Assembly: GCF_032854445.1 (NCBI RefSeq)
Contig: NC_088295.1
Coordinates: 73,004,028 to 73,068,027 of the forward strand
DNA: 64,000 bases
Direction: 5' to 3'
From: Liolophura sinensis
Lineage: Eukaryota; Mollusca; Polyplacophora; Chitonida; Chitonidae
The translations under genes and the position numbers were made by a program. Below are positions 21,290 to 31,690 of this stretch, in pieces. A model generated the notes under the pieces. That model was not told the DNA's origin. It saw only the letters and a list, made by a program, of their open reading frames with translations, and searched no databases. Numbering within the stretch: the first letter of the stretch is position 1; each line of letters begins with the position of its first letter.

Positions 21290-21445
21290 AAACAAAGTTC
21301 AGATTCCATCCCTCAACGAAGGACGTTCTACGTCAATAATCGCAAGGCCATTTCTGAAAACAAAAAAAGTGCTCTACACAAACAACAAAAAAACTAAGAA
21401 AGTATATAACGCATGAAATTAAGACAATTTCATTCAAAGAGAAAT
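21290..21445 (+). repeat. Interspersed family E
   Basis: CGTCAATAATCGCAAGGCCA, then TTTCTGAAAACAAAA, ACACAAACAACAAAAAAACT and AAGAAAGTATATAACG match the other family E copies. Confidence 0.7.
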
Positions 21446-21779
21446 AGTGATGTTTTAGTGGAATGAATGAACTCAGGATCCAAATCGTTTACGATGGTAG
21501 TTTATAAGTAATGGATAATCAAAAATATGTATCTCTGTTGCACTTTGATGGGAACTGTTCATATATGTCGGAAGTGGCTTTCTAGTTCCGGGCGATGAGA
21601 TTATGGCCCTTATATCCACGGGTTAAGTGGAATTAGACACAATCATTAGACAGAGATTCTACAAATCTACATAAATGAACAGCTTCCCTTTGCATCAATG
21701 CGGCTTGGGCAGAAAAAGGGAATACAAGACACTTGTCAAAGAGCATAAGGTTTCATATCGTTATAACGCATTGACTTCA
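21446..21779. other. No recognisable feature
   Basis: Nothing supportable is seen between the family E and family C copies. Confidence 0.4.
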
Positions 21780-22165
21780 TCGCGGCTATTTAAGAGACAT
21801 ACGTGACTGTGGTAAATTGACAAGAGGCCGTATTTCACCGGTGACGTGTGGCCATTTGCCAGCTATCTCTGGTTTTGTTCTCTATTCTGTACGTCTTTAA
21901 TTGTATTCCTGTATAACTAAGATTCTGCTGGTTGACCGGAGTCCTGATCCTTGTGCATTGTTTTAATGTGATTGTATGTTAAATAGGATGACAACACAGC
22001 ATTTTGAGTTATGCAAAATTGCAATTTACGTCACTGCTTTTTTTGACCTAATGCTGCTTAAGCGTTAGGGGGAGTGTAAATTTCTACTATTTATGAGTTT
22101 AGGTGAGCAGTTAGAATAAAACCCCGACTGAGGTAAATTGACAGAGGTACATCTTGGCCGAACTG
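21780..22165 (-). repeat. Interspersed family C, rearranged
   Basis: The minus strand shows GACGTACAGAATAGAGAACA, a GATAGCTGGCAAATGGCCAC string, GTCACCGGTGAAATACGGCC and TCTTGTCAATTTACC (right to left over 21800-21905). The rest (GTTTTATTCTAACTG, AATTGCA, GTGTTGTCATCC) lies at 21950-22140. The order of the two parts on the + strand is swapped relative to intact copies, so this may be two adjacent fragments. Confidence 0.65.
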
Positions 22166-22169
22166 TCCT

Positions 22170-23000
22170 CAAGCTTTAGTCCACTGCCTACGTGAACAAA
22201 ATGTATGATAATTTCGTTAACAAACGGTCCCTATCAGACTCGGACATGACTTATCAAACACCTCCGCTAATCTTCCAATTGCCGCACATAACCTTGATCT
22301 AGTTCACTTTGAGCCTTGACCTACTTGAATCTTGACTGGTCTTCTCGTGCCGTTTGGCATTGTTTTTTTTACCCCGTTTATAGATGCTAGGCATGGTGAG
22401 AGTTACAATACCTGATCCGAATGATTTGAAAAGCTAATTACCGCTATGCTGAGTCTGATTCAGTAGTTTGCAGGCTTTCCTCAACAGCTTCAATATTAGA
22501 ACAAGTGTTTTGAGTAAGATATCAAAGCGTGCAGGAAAGCTTTTTTGTGCGTATTTTATTAGTCTTCGAAACTGAATAATTGCCAGCAATTTCTAAGTCC
22601 TACTTATGGTTTCCTGTCAAAGGAAAAATGATTTATAAAAGAAGACATGAAGTTATCTAACATCTAGCCTTGAAGAACCAGTTTCTGGGATATAACTTAG
22701 GGTACTGTTGTAACTTTCCTTTGAGTGCAGTTGTGGTGAGGACAATGTAATTCCAGTGACACCCTCTAGAGACCGAAACTGCGATTCTGTTATTAGGCTC
22801 TGTTTGTTACCATTTGCGTCACTGATTGACCATTTCCCGTTTTCTCGAGCGTCCAGTTCCCAGCAGAGCGATTACAATTGTAGGTTTCCTGGATGCAGTA
22901 TCAGACTTGTGAAAAGCTGCCTACCATTTTGTCACGCGTGGTTTACCAGAGCTTTTGTTATGCTAATGAATTCATAAGATGTCCAAATGACTTAAACCAT
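22170..23000 (+). repeat. Duplicated block H, copy 3
   Basis: Matches 17560-18200 in its first part and 14590-15200 in its second. The best preserved stretch is GTGGTGAGGACAATGTAATT, CCAGTGACACCCTCTAGAGA and CTCTGTTTGTTACCATTTGC. Only short frames are open, on either strand. Confidence 0.7.
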
Positions 23001-23239
23001 GAAACAATTAAGATTACGAACTTGACATTTGGATTACTATAAGCAAGAATCGAGCTACATGTATACGCTTCCTGGAAGGCGTTTGTAATTAGCAGCACTG
23101 TCCGCTGATGTCTGTAAAGCACTTAAGGCTTTATATTCATCGTGTTAAACTTGATAGCCACGTTGGACATATGAACAGTTGCGATCAAAGCGCAACAGAA
23201 CATACCCTGCGTGTTTCCAACTCCACTAAAAACTATTGA

Positions 23240-23420
23240 CTACTTCTCTGTGCAGGATTCCGTCCCATTTTTGTACTTTATATACTTTCTTAGTTCTTTG
23301 GTGGCTTGTGTTATAGGTCGTTTAGGGAATTGATCTTGCGATTATTGACCTGGAACGTCCTTATTGGTTGGCGGCTAGTATACGGATGTCTTTTAAGACA
23401 CACAGATTGAGTGATCGTTG
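23240..23420 (-). repeat. Interspersed family E, reversed
   Basis: ATATACTTTCTTAGTTCTTT, GGTGGCTTGTGTTA, TGATCTTGCGATTATTGACC and TGGAACGTCCTTATTGG are the reverse complement of the family E landmarks. Confidence 0.7.
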
Positions 23421-23639
23421 ACTAATCATTTGGGGGTAGCTGTCATACCTATCATCATGCCGTTAACCCTATGATCAGTTTTTCGGCACGAATACATACT
23501 TGCCGTAGGCACGCAAGTCACCATAAACCTAAACTCTAAGAGGCTAAGTGTAATAATTGGCTACCATAATACCTCTTTTATCTCTGTGGAAATATGATGG
23601 CGATGGCCTAAATCGGCTAGCATTTTGGTATTGTTACAA

Positions 23640-24095
23640 ACGTAACAATAAAGAAAGGTGCTAAACGACACTATGTTTGAAACACTTCAAATCTCCTAGG
23701 AGCCTCCGTGGCCGAGGGAGTAAGCACGCCAGCGCGGCGTAATGATCCAGAAGCTTCTCACCAATGCAGCCGCTCTGAGTTCAAGTCCAGCTCATGTTGG
23801 CTTCCTCTTCGGCCGTACGTAGGAAGGTCTGCTATCAACCTTCGGATGGTGATGGGTTTAGCCCGGGCTCTGCCCGGTTTTTTCCCCACCATAATACTGT
23901 TCGCCGTCGTATAAGTGAAATATTCTTGAGTACGGCGAGAAACACCAATCAAATAAGTAAATAAATAAATCAAATCTACGCTAGAAAGTCCTCCGCGAAA
24001 CTGGGAAATAAGACTATTGTTAGCCACATTTAGGAATTTTTAGGAATCAAGCCATCCTTACATTCTGGCATTTGCTCAATCTATGGCTCAGTTTT
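23640..24095 (+). repeat. Block I copy 3, split by a SINE
   Basis: On both sides of the SINE at 23697-23970 the sequence resembles 20540-20680: CTTCAAATCT / CTTTGAATCA on the left, then GAAAGTCCTCCGCGAAACTG / GAAAAATTCCTCCGTGAATC, GAAATAA, ACATTC.GGCATTTGCTCA / ACATTCAAGTATTTGCTCAG on the right. Confidence 0.55.
23695..23969 (+). mobile_element. SINE family A, full length, forward
   Basis: tRNA-like head with A box near 23709-23719 (TGGCCGAGGGA) and B box AGTTCAAGTCC at 23778-23788. The core follows (CTCATGTTGGCTTCC, GGCCGTACGTAGG, GGGCTCTGCCCGG, CCACCATAATACTG), then GTCGTATAAGTGAAATATTC, TTGAGTACGGCG, CACCAATCAAATAAG and the AAATA tail. TCAAATCT at 23687-23694 and 23970-23977 is an 8-base target-site duplication. 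Confidence 0.92.
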
Positions 24096-24599
24096 GCATA
24101 AGTGGGAGTTATTTCTGAACATGTCACGGTTTTACTTTCCATGCTGTGAGTTTGTATAATACACGAATAATGCAAGTTGAAAAAACTATCACAGGTGAAA
24201 TGTAGGATAATTTGGACCGTTGTATTGTGATCGATGTATTTTTAACAACAATGTTTGTTTATTCACTAACCCTGTCATCCTTGGGTTCAGTACTTGTCCA
24301 TTCATGTGATGCAATACAGAGGTCATATCCCTTCATCCTGTTAATGTTGATCGTCGCATCTTTGTTGAGGAATTCGAGCTCAGTTCAAATACATGTAACA
24401 GGTTTCAGCCAACGATGTGTTATAGTGAAGGAGCGGTTGTGACACACAGGAGTATCTGTGTTAAGTGTGTACCGCAGACTTGAGGTTGCAGGGAAAACCT
24501 TTTTTGGTACTTGGTGTGGCGTTATGTGGCAATATGAGTCTATACGATCCTCGATCCTGTAGGAAGACTGTAGTGGTTTGAAGATGTTACATACTGACG
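24096..24599. other. No recognisable feature
   Basis: A 76-codon hydrophobic frame at 24212-24442 has no ATG start and no family resemblance. Otherwise nothing is seen. Confidence 0.4.
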
Positions 24600-24810
24600 G
24601 GTTAAAGTCTACAGACTAGAATAGCACGGCTCGATGCAGCTTAACGACCGATCCACGGGGAACAAAGACTCCCGAACAGTCTCGCGGGACATGAGGAGAT
24701 GGCTGGATATAAATCCACTGACAAATTTGTAGAGATTATCATACAGCTCATAGACAGTTATTCTGTAAGAGTTCCACATTTCGGTTAACAGTTACCAAGG
24801 CTGAGATTGG
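24600..24810 (+). repeat. Dispersed segment G, copy 3
   Basis: AGTCTCGCGGGACATGAGGA, GATGGCTGGATATAAATCCA, CTGACAAATTTGTAGAG, ACAGTTATTCTGTAA and ACATTTCGGTTAACAGT match 13960-14045 and 26700-26840. Confidence 0.65.
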
Positions 24811-25110
24811 AATACTGTTCCGTTCTTTTGAAAAAGGTTCGTGTGCTTTGGAAGTATTTTATTTTTATATGACAATATAAATTCTACAACATTATGCCAG
24901 ATTATAGGTACTATGACAATAATTAATACCATCAAAATAGCCAAAATATAATTAAATGTATACCCTTTGTGATGTTCGAAATGTAGAATCAATCAAAACT
25001 TTGGAAGTCTGTACTCAGTGATAAAAAGCTGGCTTTCAGTGTTCTGTAATATGTTGATGGGAACGACTAAATGTGTTTTTTATGGCGTGATAGAGCGTAA
25101 AATCGGATGA
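24811..25110. other. No recognisable feature
   Basis: AT-rich; nothing supportable. Confidence 0.4.
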
Positions 25111-25205
25111 TGGACGATGGATAGTGTGTACGTTTGTGTGTATGCATGGGTGGGAGGGTGGTTGTGTGCGTGTGTGCGTGTGTGTGTTTGTGTATGAATG
25201 TATGT
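25111..25205. repeat. GT-rich microsatellite
   Basis: Interrupted GT and GTGC units with a GGTGGGAGGGTGG core at about 25149-25161. It is alternating purine-pyrimidine over short runs. Confidence 0.9.
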
Positions 25206-25394
25206 ACCCTAATTCTTCCAATTGTAGGGGCACCTTGTCATTTCAGTCAGTATGCATGTAATTGTAGCCGAAATTTTTTTTCACATGGTTAGTCCATCTG
25301 ATGAATATCCTATTAATATCTTTTTTTCCCAAAACGCTGGGAGAGAACTGTAATAGTTTGCTTTCATCAATACTACTGTATGTCATAAATATAG

Positions 25395-25745
25395 GATAGG
25401 ATATGTATGTTTGGGGTTTTACGTCGTACTTAACAATTTTTCAGTCATATAACGACGAGAAATCGTTAGGAACGTGTACATATACTATGTCTTCTTATAG
25501 CAATGCGAATGCATGCCTGCAAGGTGCAACCGCCACTGACGTATCATGCCGAAGACACTAGATGCGACGCCCCATCCAGTCACATCATACTAACGCCAGC
25601 CCAAACAGTCCTGTTTCCTTACTTTAACCTCTCAGCTTTTAGCATCAAGGGAGGCAGCAACAGGTGCCATTTATAAAGTCTTTGGTATGACCGTGTCGGG
25701 GTTTGATCCCAGGTCTCCCGACGAATGAACCATATGGTAGATGGC
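25395..25745 (-). mobile_element. SINE family B, near full length
   Basis: On the + strand: GTATGTTTGGGGTTTTACGT, CGTACTTAACAATTTTTCAG, TCATATAACGACGAGAAATC, GTGTCTTCTTA...; CGCCACTGACGTATCATGCC, GATGCGACGCCCCATCCAGT; CAGCAACAGGTGCCATTTAT; and GGGGTTTGATCCCAGGTCTC, which is the reversed B-box region of the tRNA-like head. The terminal A-box part is poorly preserved. Confidence 0.85.
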
Positions 25746-25870
25746 AAATAGTCGTTACAAGTATGACCAGTGACATTCGATCTCTTGTCAATTCACCTCA
25801 GTCAAAGATTTATTCTGTCTGTTCGTGTATATGCTTAAAAAGTTACAGCGTGCACGCTTCGTACATTAAC
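25745..25870 (+). repeat. Interspersed family C, middle fragment
   Basis: TCTCTTGTCAATTCACCTCA, GTCAAAGATTTATTCTGTCT and GTTCGTGTATATGCTTAAAA match the GTCAATTTACC...GTTTTATTCTAACTGTTC...AAATGC part of family C. Confidence 0.65.
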
Positions 25871-26224
25871 ACCATGGCTTAATCAGAATTTGCTTAGTTG
25901 CCTATCTTATTCAAAAACGTCTTGTAAACAAGGAAACTCTTGGATAGAGGCTTTGTGGATTTTTTGTTTTCGCAGTGAAACAAATATGTGAACAGATTTA
26001 TCAATCATTGTGTGCTGATATTGGAATATCAGATATCTTTCTATCTTTCTATACATCACGAACAATTTAATCCACTGACTGGTTTCACTGCTGTGTCCTC
26101 CACGCGCTGCTAACGTACGTCACTGATCCCTAGATTTATCGTCAGGAATGTTGAGCCTGAAAATATCGTCTGGCTGGCGTGGGAAAAGAAACCACCATTA
26201 AGGACTTAAGCGAAACGCAGTCTA
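25871..26224. other. No recognisable feature
   Basis: Nothing supportable is seen. Confidence 0.4.
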
Positions 26225-26405
26225 CTTTGAAACGAACTGTTGTGTTCTGACTTATGTAAGTTTGCTGTGTTCTGAAGTAAACCGACAAGAGGAAGTATTC
26301 CACTAGATACGCGTGACCATTTGCCAAGCATCACATTGTCGTTGCTGCACTGATTTCAGTCTCCATGTTGTAGTCTTTTTATTCAGTAATCCAGTCCTTG
26401 GTGCA
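26225..26405 (-). repeat. Interspersed family C, fragment
   Basis: GACAAGAGGAAGTATTCCAC, GCGTGACCATTTGCCAAGCA and TCACATTGTCGTTGCTGCAC are reversed family C landmarks. Confidence 0.65.
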
Positions 26406-26469
26406 CACTGGCCAGTTTTATGATTTTAGACAAGTCATGATACCCTGGTGATTTGATATGCTTACTTTC

Positions 26470-26645
26470 TTGTTATTTATTTATTTGATTAGTGTTTTAT
26501 GTCGTACTCAGGAATATTTCATTTATACGACGGCGGTCAGCATTGTGGTAAGAGGAAAACAGGCTGAGCCCAGGAGAAACCCAAGACCATTTGCAAGTTA
26601 CTGTCAGACCTTCGAACGTGCAGCCGGAGAGGAAGCCAGGATACT
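26470..26645 (-). mobile_element. SINE family A, head-truncated
   Basis: TTTATTTATTTGATTAGTGT, CGTACTCAGGAATATTTCAT, TATACGACGGCGGTCAGCAT and GCCGGAGAGGAAGCCAGGAT appear in order. It stops just before the tRNA-like part. Confidence 0.88.
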
Positions 26646-26654
26646 TTCTTGTGG

Positions 26655-26845
26655 ATAGATTTACAGGCTAGGGTGTAATTCGGTCCCCAAGAACAAATGT
26701 TGTCTAATGAGATCTCGCGGGATATGGACAGTTGATTGGTTAAAAATCCATTGAAAATTTCGTCGGAGTGATGTAACCCGTCGACCATTATTCTGCAAAA
26801 CTGAACATTTTGGGGAACAGTGAACTTGATTGGGATTGAAATTGT
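26655..26845 (+). repeat. Dispersed segment G, copy 4
   Basis: GAGATCTCGCGGGATATGGA, GGTTAAAAATCCATTGAAAA, ACCATTATTCTGCAAAACTG and ACATTTTGGGGAACAGTGAA match the other G copies. It lies directly next to the SINE A copy. Confidence 0.65.
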
Positions 26846-27334
26846 TCATGTTCGTCTCTAGGATTTCTTCTGAGAAATGTCGTTATGCCTTGGAGAGATT
26901 AGTTTGGTTGTTTGATTTCGACAATCATATACATGTAATGAACTCCTTCCCGAAGTATATAAGTTAAAAACACACGTTTTTCTGATCAATTCTAATTTTG
27001 TTCCTCTGGATACACGTGTAAGGTAACACTTGGCAGCGAATTGTCTGCAACAGCAGACTAAGCTGTAAGTGAGCATTATGTATTTTGGGCACCGACAGAT
27101 GGATTTTAGATTGTACATCACATAAAACAATCATCAAAGGAGATTTCTTATGCATTATTGGTATAAGGATATATCTGATCAACAACTTCAATTTTTTGCC
27201 TTTCTTATTTAAGTCTTATGTTCAATTGAGCTAAAGTACCAGAGGATATTTACAGAAAAATAACCTTTCATGATGTCACCAAAAGCTACATGGCACTTAG
27301 ATTTGATTTTACTCATTGCCGTTTAAGTGTGTTA
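26846..27334. other. No recognisable feature
   Basis: Two overlapping minus-strand frames of 75-90 codons are unrecognised. No repeat match was noticed. Confidence 0.4.
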
Positions 27335-27515
27335 TACTTAAATGACGACCGATAGTTCGATGGGTGGATGATCAGTCCACAGATTTCCTCCCATGCAGAG
27401 GGCCAATGACGGGGGCGGGGGGGGGGGGGGGGTTATTGTGGTTTGTTCCACCCTAAAATTTAACTGCCGGTCATGTAAGTGAAAAATTCTTGAGTACGGC
27501 TTTAAAGATCAATGA
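27335..27515 (+). mobile_element. SINE family A, diverged, with G-tract
   Basis: GTTCCACCCTAAAATTTAAC, TGCCGGTCATGTAAGTGAAA and AATTCTTGAGTACGGC mark the 3' half. The expected GGGCTCTGCCCGG segment is replaced by a run of G (27411-27432, 21 of 22 positions). Confidence 0.7.
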
Positions 27516-27517
27516 AT

Positions 27518-27692
27518 TACTTGTTTTATTTGTTTATTTGATTGGTGTTTTACGCCGTACTCAAGAATATTTCACTTAAACAACGACGGTCAGCATTAGC
27601 GTAGGAAGAAACCGGGCAAAGCCAGGGGTTAATCCACGACAGGTTACTTGAAAACTTTCCCATGTAAGGTCAGAGAGGAAGCCAGCATGAGC
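27518..27692 (-). mobile_element. SINE family A, inverted next to the preceding copy
   Basis: TTTGATTGGTGTTTTACGCC, GTACTCAAGAATATTTCACT, ACGACGGTCAGCATTAGCGT and CAGAGAGGAAGCCAGCATGA, reading into the minus strand. Its tail abuts the tail of the copy at 27335-27515. Confidence 0.88.
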
Positions 27693-29700
27693 TTCAATAA
27701 AAAATATATGGTGTAGGGTGTGATCTCCAATGACGGTCACGTAAGTCCATATAAACGGCCCTACAAGCATTGCCGTTCGTGTGTTCTTACCAAATCCCTA
27801 AGTGAAATGGAGTCGTGTAAAATGTAAAATTTTCCAATGATGGAATTGAACGAGCACCTCATGTACCCGACAGGCTGAATGACAAGAGTCTTTGACACCG
27901 GTTATGAACATGTTGCCATGGTGGTTGCAATCTACTTAGCTTACGATCGCTTTGTGCAAGAGGCCTGTGAGGCATTGTTTAATTCAGTAAACAGCTATAT
28001 ATTTAACCTATTTCATCATTTACTGTGAAGTACTTATTATTAGCTGGAATTTATTTTGGCAGATCTTCTCCCAAAATATGTTCGCAGGAATTAACTTTCG
28101 CATATTTAGGAGAACACTGAAAACAATCTTAAAATCTTAAAATTGGCTAAGATAGGGCCGAAATTATTCAAGCACGTCAAACAAAAATTAAAACCATGGG
28201 GGGGGGGGGGGGGAGGGGGGTATAAGGACGTAAGAAGATCACTTTTCACACCTACCCTAAGCAGTTCTCAAACAGGTGTCACCTCTTTTCGAACCATTGA
28301 TGAGCGTTTTAAATACCTGGCAAAGTAACCTGTCACCTTTTGAACAGTTCAACGCAAAACATATGAATTCAACATTACCGGTGCCAGTCACTCATTCTTT
28401 ATCAAGCAACATGGTAAGTTTTGCATTGTTTTCAGTTTTAATCGTTCTCTGTAGCAGGTCGGAAACAGCAAACATTGCTGTAGCTCTCAGCCATTATGTT
28501 CTTGTATACACTTCACAGTTTGCTCACTCACTGGATCACAGGGCAGACACAGCCAACGGGACAGCGTGTATCAGAGCGACATTCATTAGAAGCCGGCTCG
28601 TGCTGGTGTCTACTTTTCTTTCACTTTACCGGCATAGTGAACACTAACCAAACTCCCATTTCGTGTTATACCCACCAAGCCTTAGCACCAGGGTTTGTAT
28701 ATATGTAAACCATAATTTCCCTTCACTGCTGTTAAAAAAAAAAATTAGCTGGCCCGTCGGGCTTTCTTGGTGCAACTCCCGTCAGCTTTGCAAAGGTTTC
28801 ATTTCATGCTCAGATATGTATTCCCTATACATAGTTTTAAAAAAATCTACAAAAGTTTGTGAGATTATCGCTATAGTGCGTTATTAATGGTGTTTTTACG
28901 TACCTAGGGAATTACACCTTTGGGGCACTCTGTAGCGTTTCTGGTAAAGCATACTTTAGAAAGTAGGTCATACATTTTCAAGTGTGGTTTGACGGGTAAT
29001 CAAAACTAATTTGCTTAGATAAGATAACGGCTACATACAACTCTCGACACATGCAGCACAGCAGTTTTCAAACTCACAGATATGGGAGATGTAATTAGTG
29101 CATGCCAACTAGAGAGCGTTCGGATGGCAGAGGGGATCTGACGCAGAACACATATTTACAGTTCAAAGTAAACAGAGCGTCGATTTGATCCCAGAATCTT
29201 GAGAAAAAGCTGTTTAGGTTTCCGATCTTCGCCAGACGGCGTCATTATTTATGGAGAAGCCAAACCCAAAGAAGATACATGGTAAAAGCTACATTTTTAT
29301 AGTGGCCTTCTCTGCATTATGTTGGGAATATGACATACAACAATGTTGACGGTTCTTGGCATGTGTTTACGTACATTACAAAAATAATAACCCAACTGAT
29401 AACTGGATATCATATGAGATATAACAAGTGGATTTTTCTTAAATATACTTAAATATATAATGTATTTTGCACAAAACTTACCCAGGTTTATCTTTCATCG
29501 ACTGCAGTATCATCCGTTGATGCGCTTTATTGGCTAGTATGTTGAAAGCTGCAGATGAGCTGAAATTAAGGTACTATTAATTAGGTGAACAGATCCCGAT
29601 GGGTTTTAATCAGTCTAAAGCTATTTTTCAGGCGTGAATAACCAAATAATAACCCAGATGTAATTAATGTCTTTAAATTTTATAACAACATCTACAAATG
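27693..29700. other. No gene recognised; one G-tract
   Basis: Several overlapping frames at 28143-28887 (longest 123 codons, opened by a GTG) have no recognisable domain. A pure G run with one A interruption lies at 28198-28220. The rest is plain AT-rich DNA with no repeat match that I can support. Confidence 0.4.
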
Positions 29701-29711
29701 TTCCGTGATTT

Positions 29712-29912
29712 CATTAATTTATTTGGTTGCTGTTTTACCCTGTACTCAAAAATATTTCACTTGTGGGACAGGGATTAGCATTATGGTTGGCGCAAACCAG
29801 ATACAGCCCGGGGAAAACCGCAGGTTGCTGGCAGACCGACAGAACAACTCGGTTTGAACTCTGATCGACCAGATTGTTGAAAGACTGGATCAATGCCCTG
29901 CACTTCCGTGAT
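29712..29912 (-). mobile_element. SINE family A, diverged
   Basis: TTATTTGGTTGCTGTTTTAC, TGTACTCAAAAATATTTCAC, TTAGCATTATGGTTGG, an AACAACTCGGTTTGAACTCT string (B-box region) and CACTTCCGTG (A-box flank). The head is present but degenerate. Confidence 0.78.
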
Positions 29913-30159
29913 AACACCTGGTTAACAAAATATATTTAAAGAGTGTATGTGTGGTTTGTATACATCTCTAGTTATATTTACGTGTGTGTACCGACCCATG
30001 ATATTCTACCATTTATGGGTATACTTTGTTCCCGTGTTGGTTATTCCCATGCCACACCTCTCGAGGCACATTTACGTGTGTGTCTGTTTTGTCGTCAGTG
30101 GTTATTAATATTTGCCATATGAGTTATGATGAATGGCACCGTGGCGATAATTTTTTTTA

Positions 30160-30685
30160 ATGTGTCGTGTATCTTCAGCTAATCTCTATAGAAGGAAATC
30201 CAGCAACGCTACACCTGTCACTCAGCCGGGGACAGAACGCGCGTGCTACACGTCACCGGAACGTTGCTGCCATTTGATTGGTGGATCGATGAGACTCCAA
30301 CGGCTGACATCTCCAAGTGGTTCTATAATACAAGCTCAAGTGATCTGCTGTGAACAGAGAAAGTCAGACCGATCTAGCAGCACTTCTGCTTCCAACCAGA
30401 CTGTCTACCTATATTGATTGGAACGAAAGTAGAAATGTTTTCGAGCGGATTGCGGTGAAGAGGCTGTACTCGCAGTGGAACTTTTCCCAGTCTTACAGAG
30501 AGTGCGTCCATGAGTGATGCTGATACTAGCTCTCCTAGACTCTCAGGATGCAGAACTCAAAAGATTATCGATATCATGATAAAGATTGCTTGTAATCTTC
30601 ACTAGATTGAGTACAAAATATAGTCGACGGGTACACCATCGACAGAGAGGATCCCTCGTACTGTCATCCAGTTATAACACTACAG
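30160..30685 (+). other. Probable 5' non-coding exon of the GPCR gene
   Basis: This stretch is more GC-balanced than its flanks and matches no repeat in the window. It ends in a near-consensus splice donor, ACTACAG|GTATGT, at 30685/30686. The next good acceptor is the pyrimidine-rich TTTTTGTTTTCAG near 32030, just ahead of the receptor ORF on the same strand. Short upstream frames inside it end in stops. A CCAAT-type ATTGG occurs at about 30280 and again near 30415. The left edge is unknown and transcription is inferred. Confidence 0.4.
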
Positions 30686-31017
30686 GTATGTACAGTAGTT
30701 GCGCTATTTGTCTTTTTCTTTTCTTTGAAGTTACTTATAGAAAACTTTGATATCGTCTATAAACAGTTTGAAGTGATAAGTTTCTTTTCTCACAAAACAG
30801 ATTTATGTTGACTGGAAGTGTTAGTCCATTTTGTTGGCAAAGAATCCGTAAAAATTACAGTGTCCTGTAAGCTCGTTTGAATTAGGGCGTCCGTGGTATA
30901 GCTCCACTGGATTTAGTGAACCGATGAAGTACCTCCGTCGAACGAAGCGCTTCGCTCTGTAATTTACATAAATATCTTCACTGTTGCTCTTAAAAAATAA
31001 ATTATGGGAAAATTCAT

Positions 31018-31287
31018 TGATTTTATTTATTTATTTATTTGATTGGTGTTTTACGCCGTACTCAAGAATATTTCACTTATACGACTGCCGCCAGCGTTAT
31101 GGTGGGTGGAAACCGGGCAGACCCCGGGGGAAACCCACGACCATCTGCAGGTTGTTGATAGCCCTTCCCACGTACGGCCGGAGAGGAAGCCAGCATGAGC
31201 TGGACTTGAACTCACAGCGAGCTGGTGAGAGGCTCCTGAGTCATTAGGCTGCGCTAGTGTGCTAACCAAGTCAGCCACGGAGGCCCC
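31018..31287 (-). mobile_element. SINE family A, full length
   Basis: Well preserved from the TTTAT tail (GATTGGTGTTTTACGCCGTA, CTCAAGAATATTTCACTTAT) to the head. B box AGTTCAAGTCC lies at 31202-31212 and A box TGGCTGACTTG at 31267-31277 on the minus strand. GAAAATTC at 31010-31017 and 31288-31295 is a likely target-site duplication. The head has a short internal deletion between the boxes compared with the copy at 12613. Confidence 0.92.
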
Positions 31288-31544
31288 GAAAATTCCTTTA
31301 CATGACATTTTTGCCTATCACATAACTGGGACCAACAGTTTTCATCGTGAATTCCTGAGTGTTTTCTCCGGTCTTTTCATTCAAACATTGTCAGTGTAAT
31401 TTATCATAATTAACAATGATCATTTATTCAAAAGATATTTAGGGAATCTATCTCAATTGAAGATTTCCCGTGTCCCCGATATGTTTGTATTTTCATATTC
31501 ATGTTTGACAAGGAATGTAATGGGTATTGGTAGGCATTGTTCAG

Positions 31545-31690
31545 ATCTAGTGGTTAGTGTCAAGCGCAGCACAATGACCCAACCTCTCACCAAATGCTGT
31601 CGATGTGACTTCAAGTCCAGATTATGCTGATTTTATCTATAGTCCGACGTGTGAAGGTTTTGCGGCAGCCTGTGGATTGTTGTTGATATT
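31545..31690 (+). mobile_element. SINE family A, tRNA-like head fragment
   Basis: A TCTAGTGGTTAGTG string, ACAATGACCCAACCTCTCAC, CAAATGCTGTCGATGTGACT and TCAAGTCCAGATTATGCTGA follow the head of family A in forward orientation. The core decays after about 31690. Confidence 0.65.

Noticed and set aside
28276-28647. 123-codon ORF
   Set aside because: It opens with GTG, not ATG, has no recognisable domain and follows a G-run; there is no splice evidence.
30160-30417. 85-codon ORF as a small protein upstream of the GPCR
   Set aside because: The segment is better explained as part of a 5' untranslated exon ending at the 30685 donor; the frame begins with GTG and stops well before the donor.
30895-30960. 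GGGCGTCCGTGGTATAGCTCC as a possible tRNA start
   Set aside because: It contains an A-box-like phrase and a GAAGCGCTTC palindrome but no B box, and no acceptor stem can be paired. It may be a SINE head scrap.
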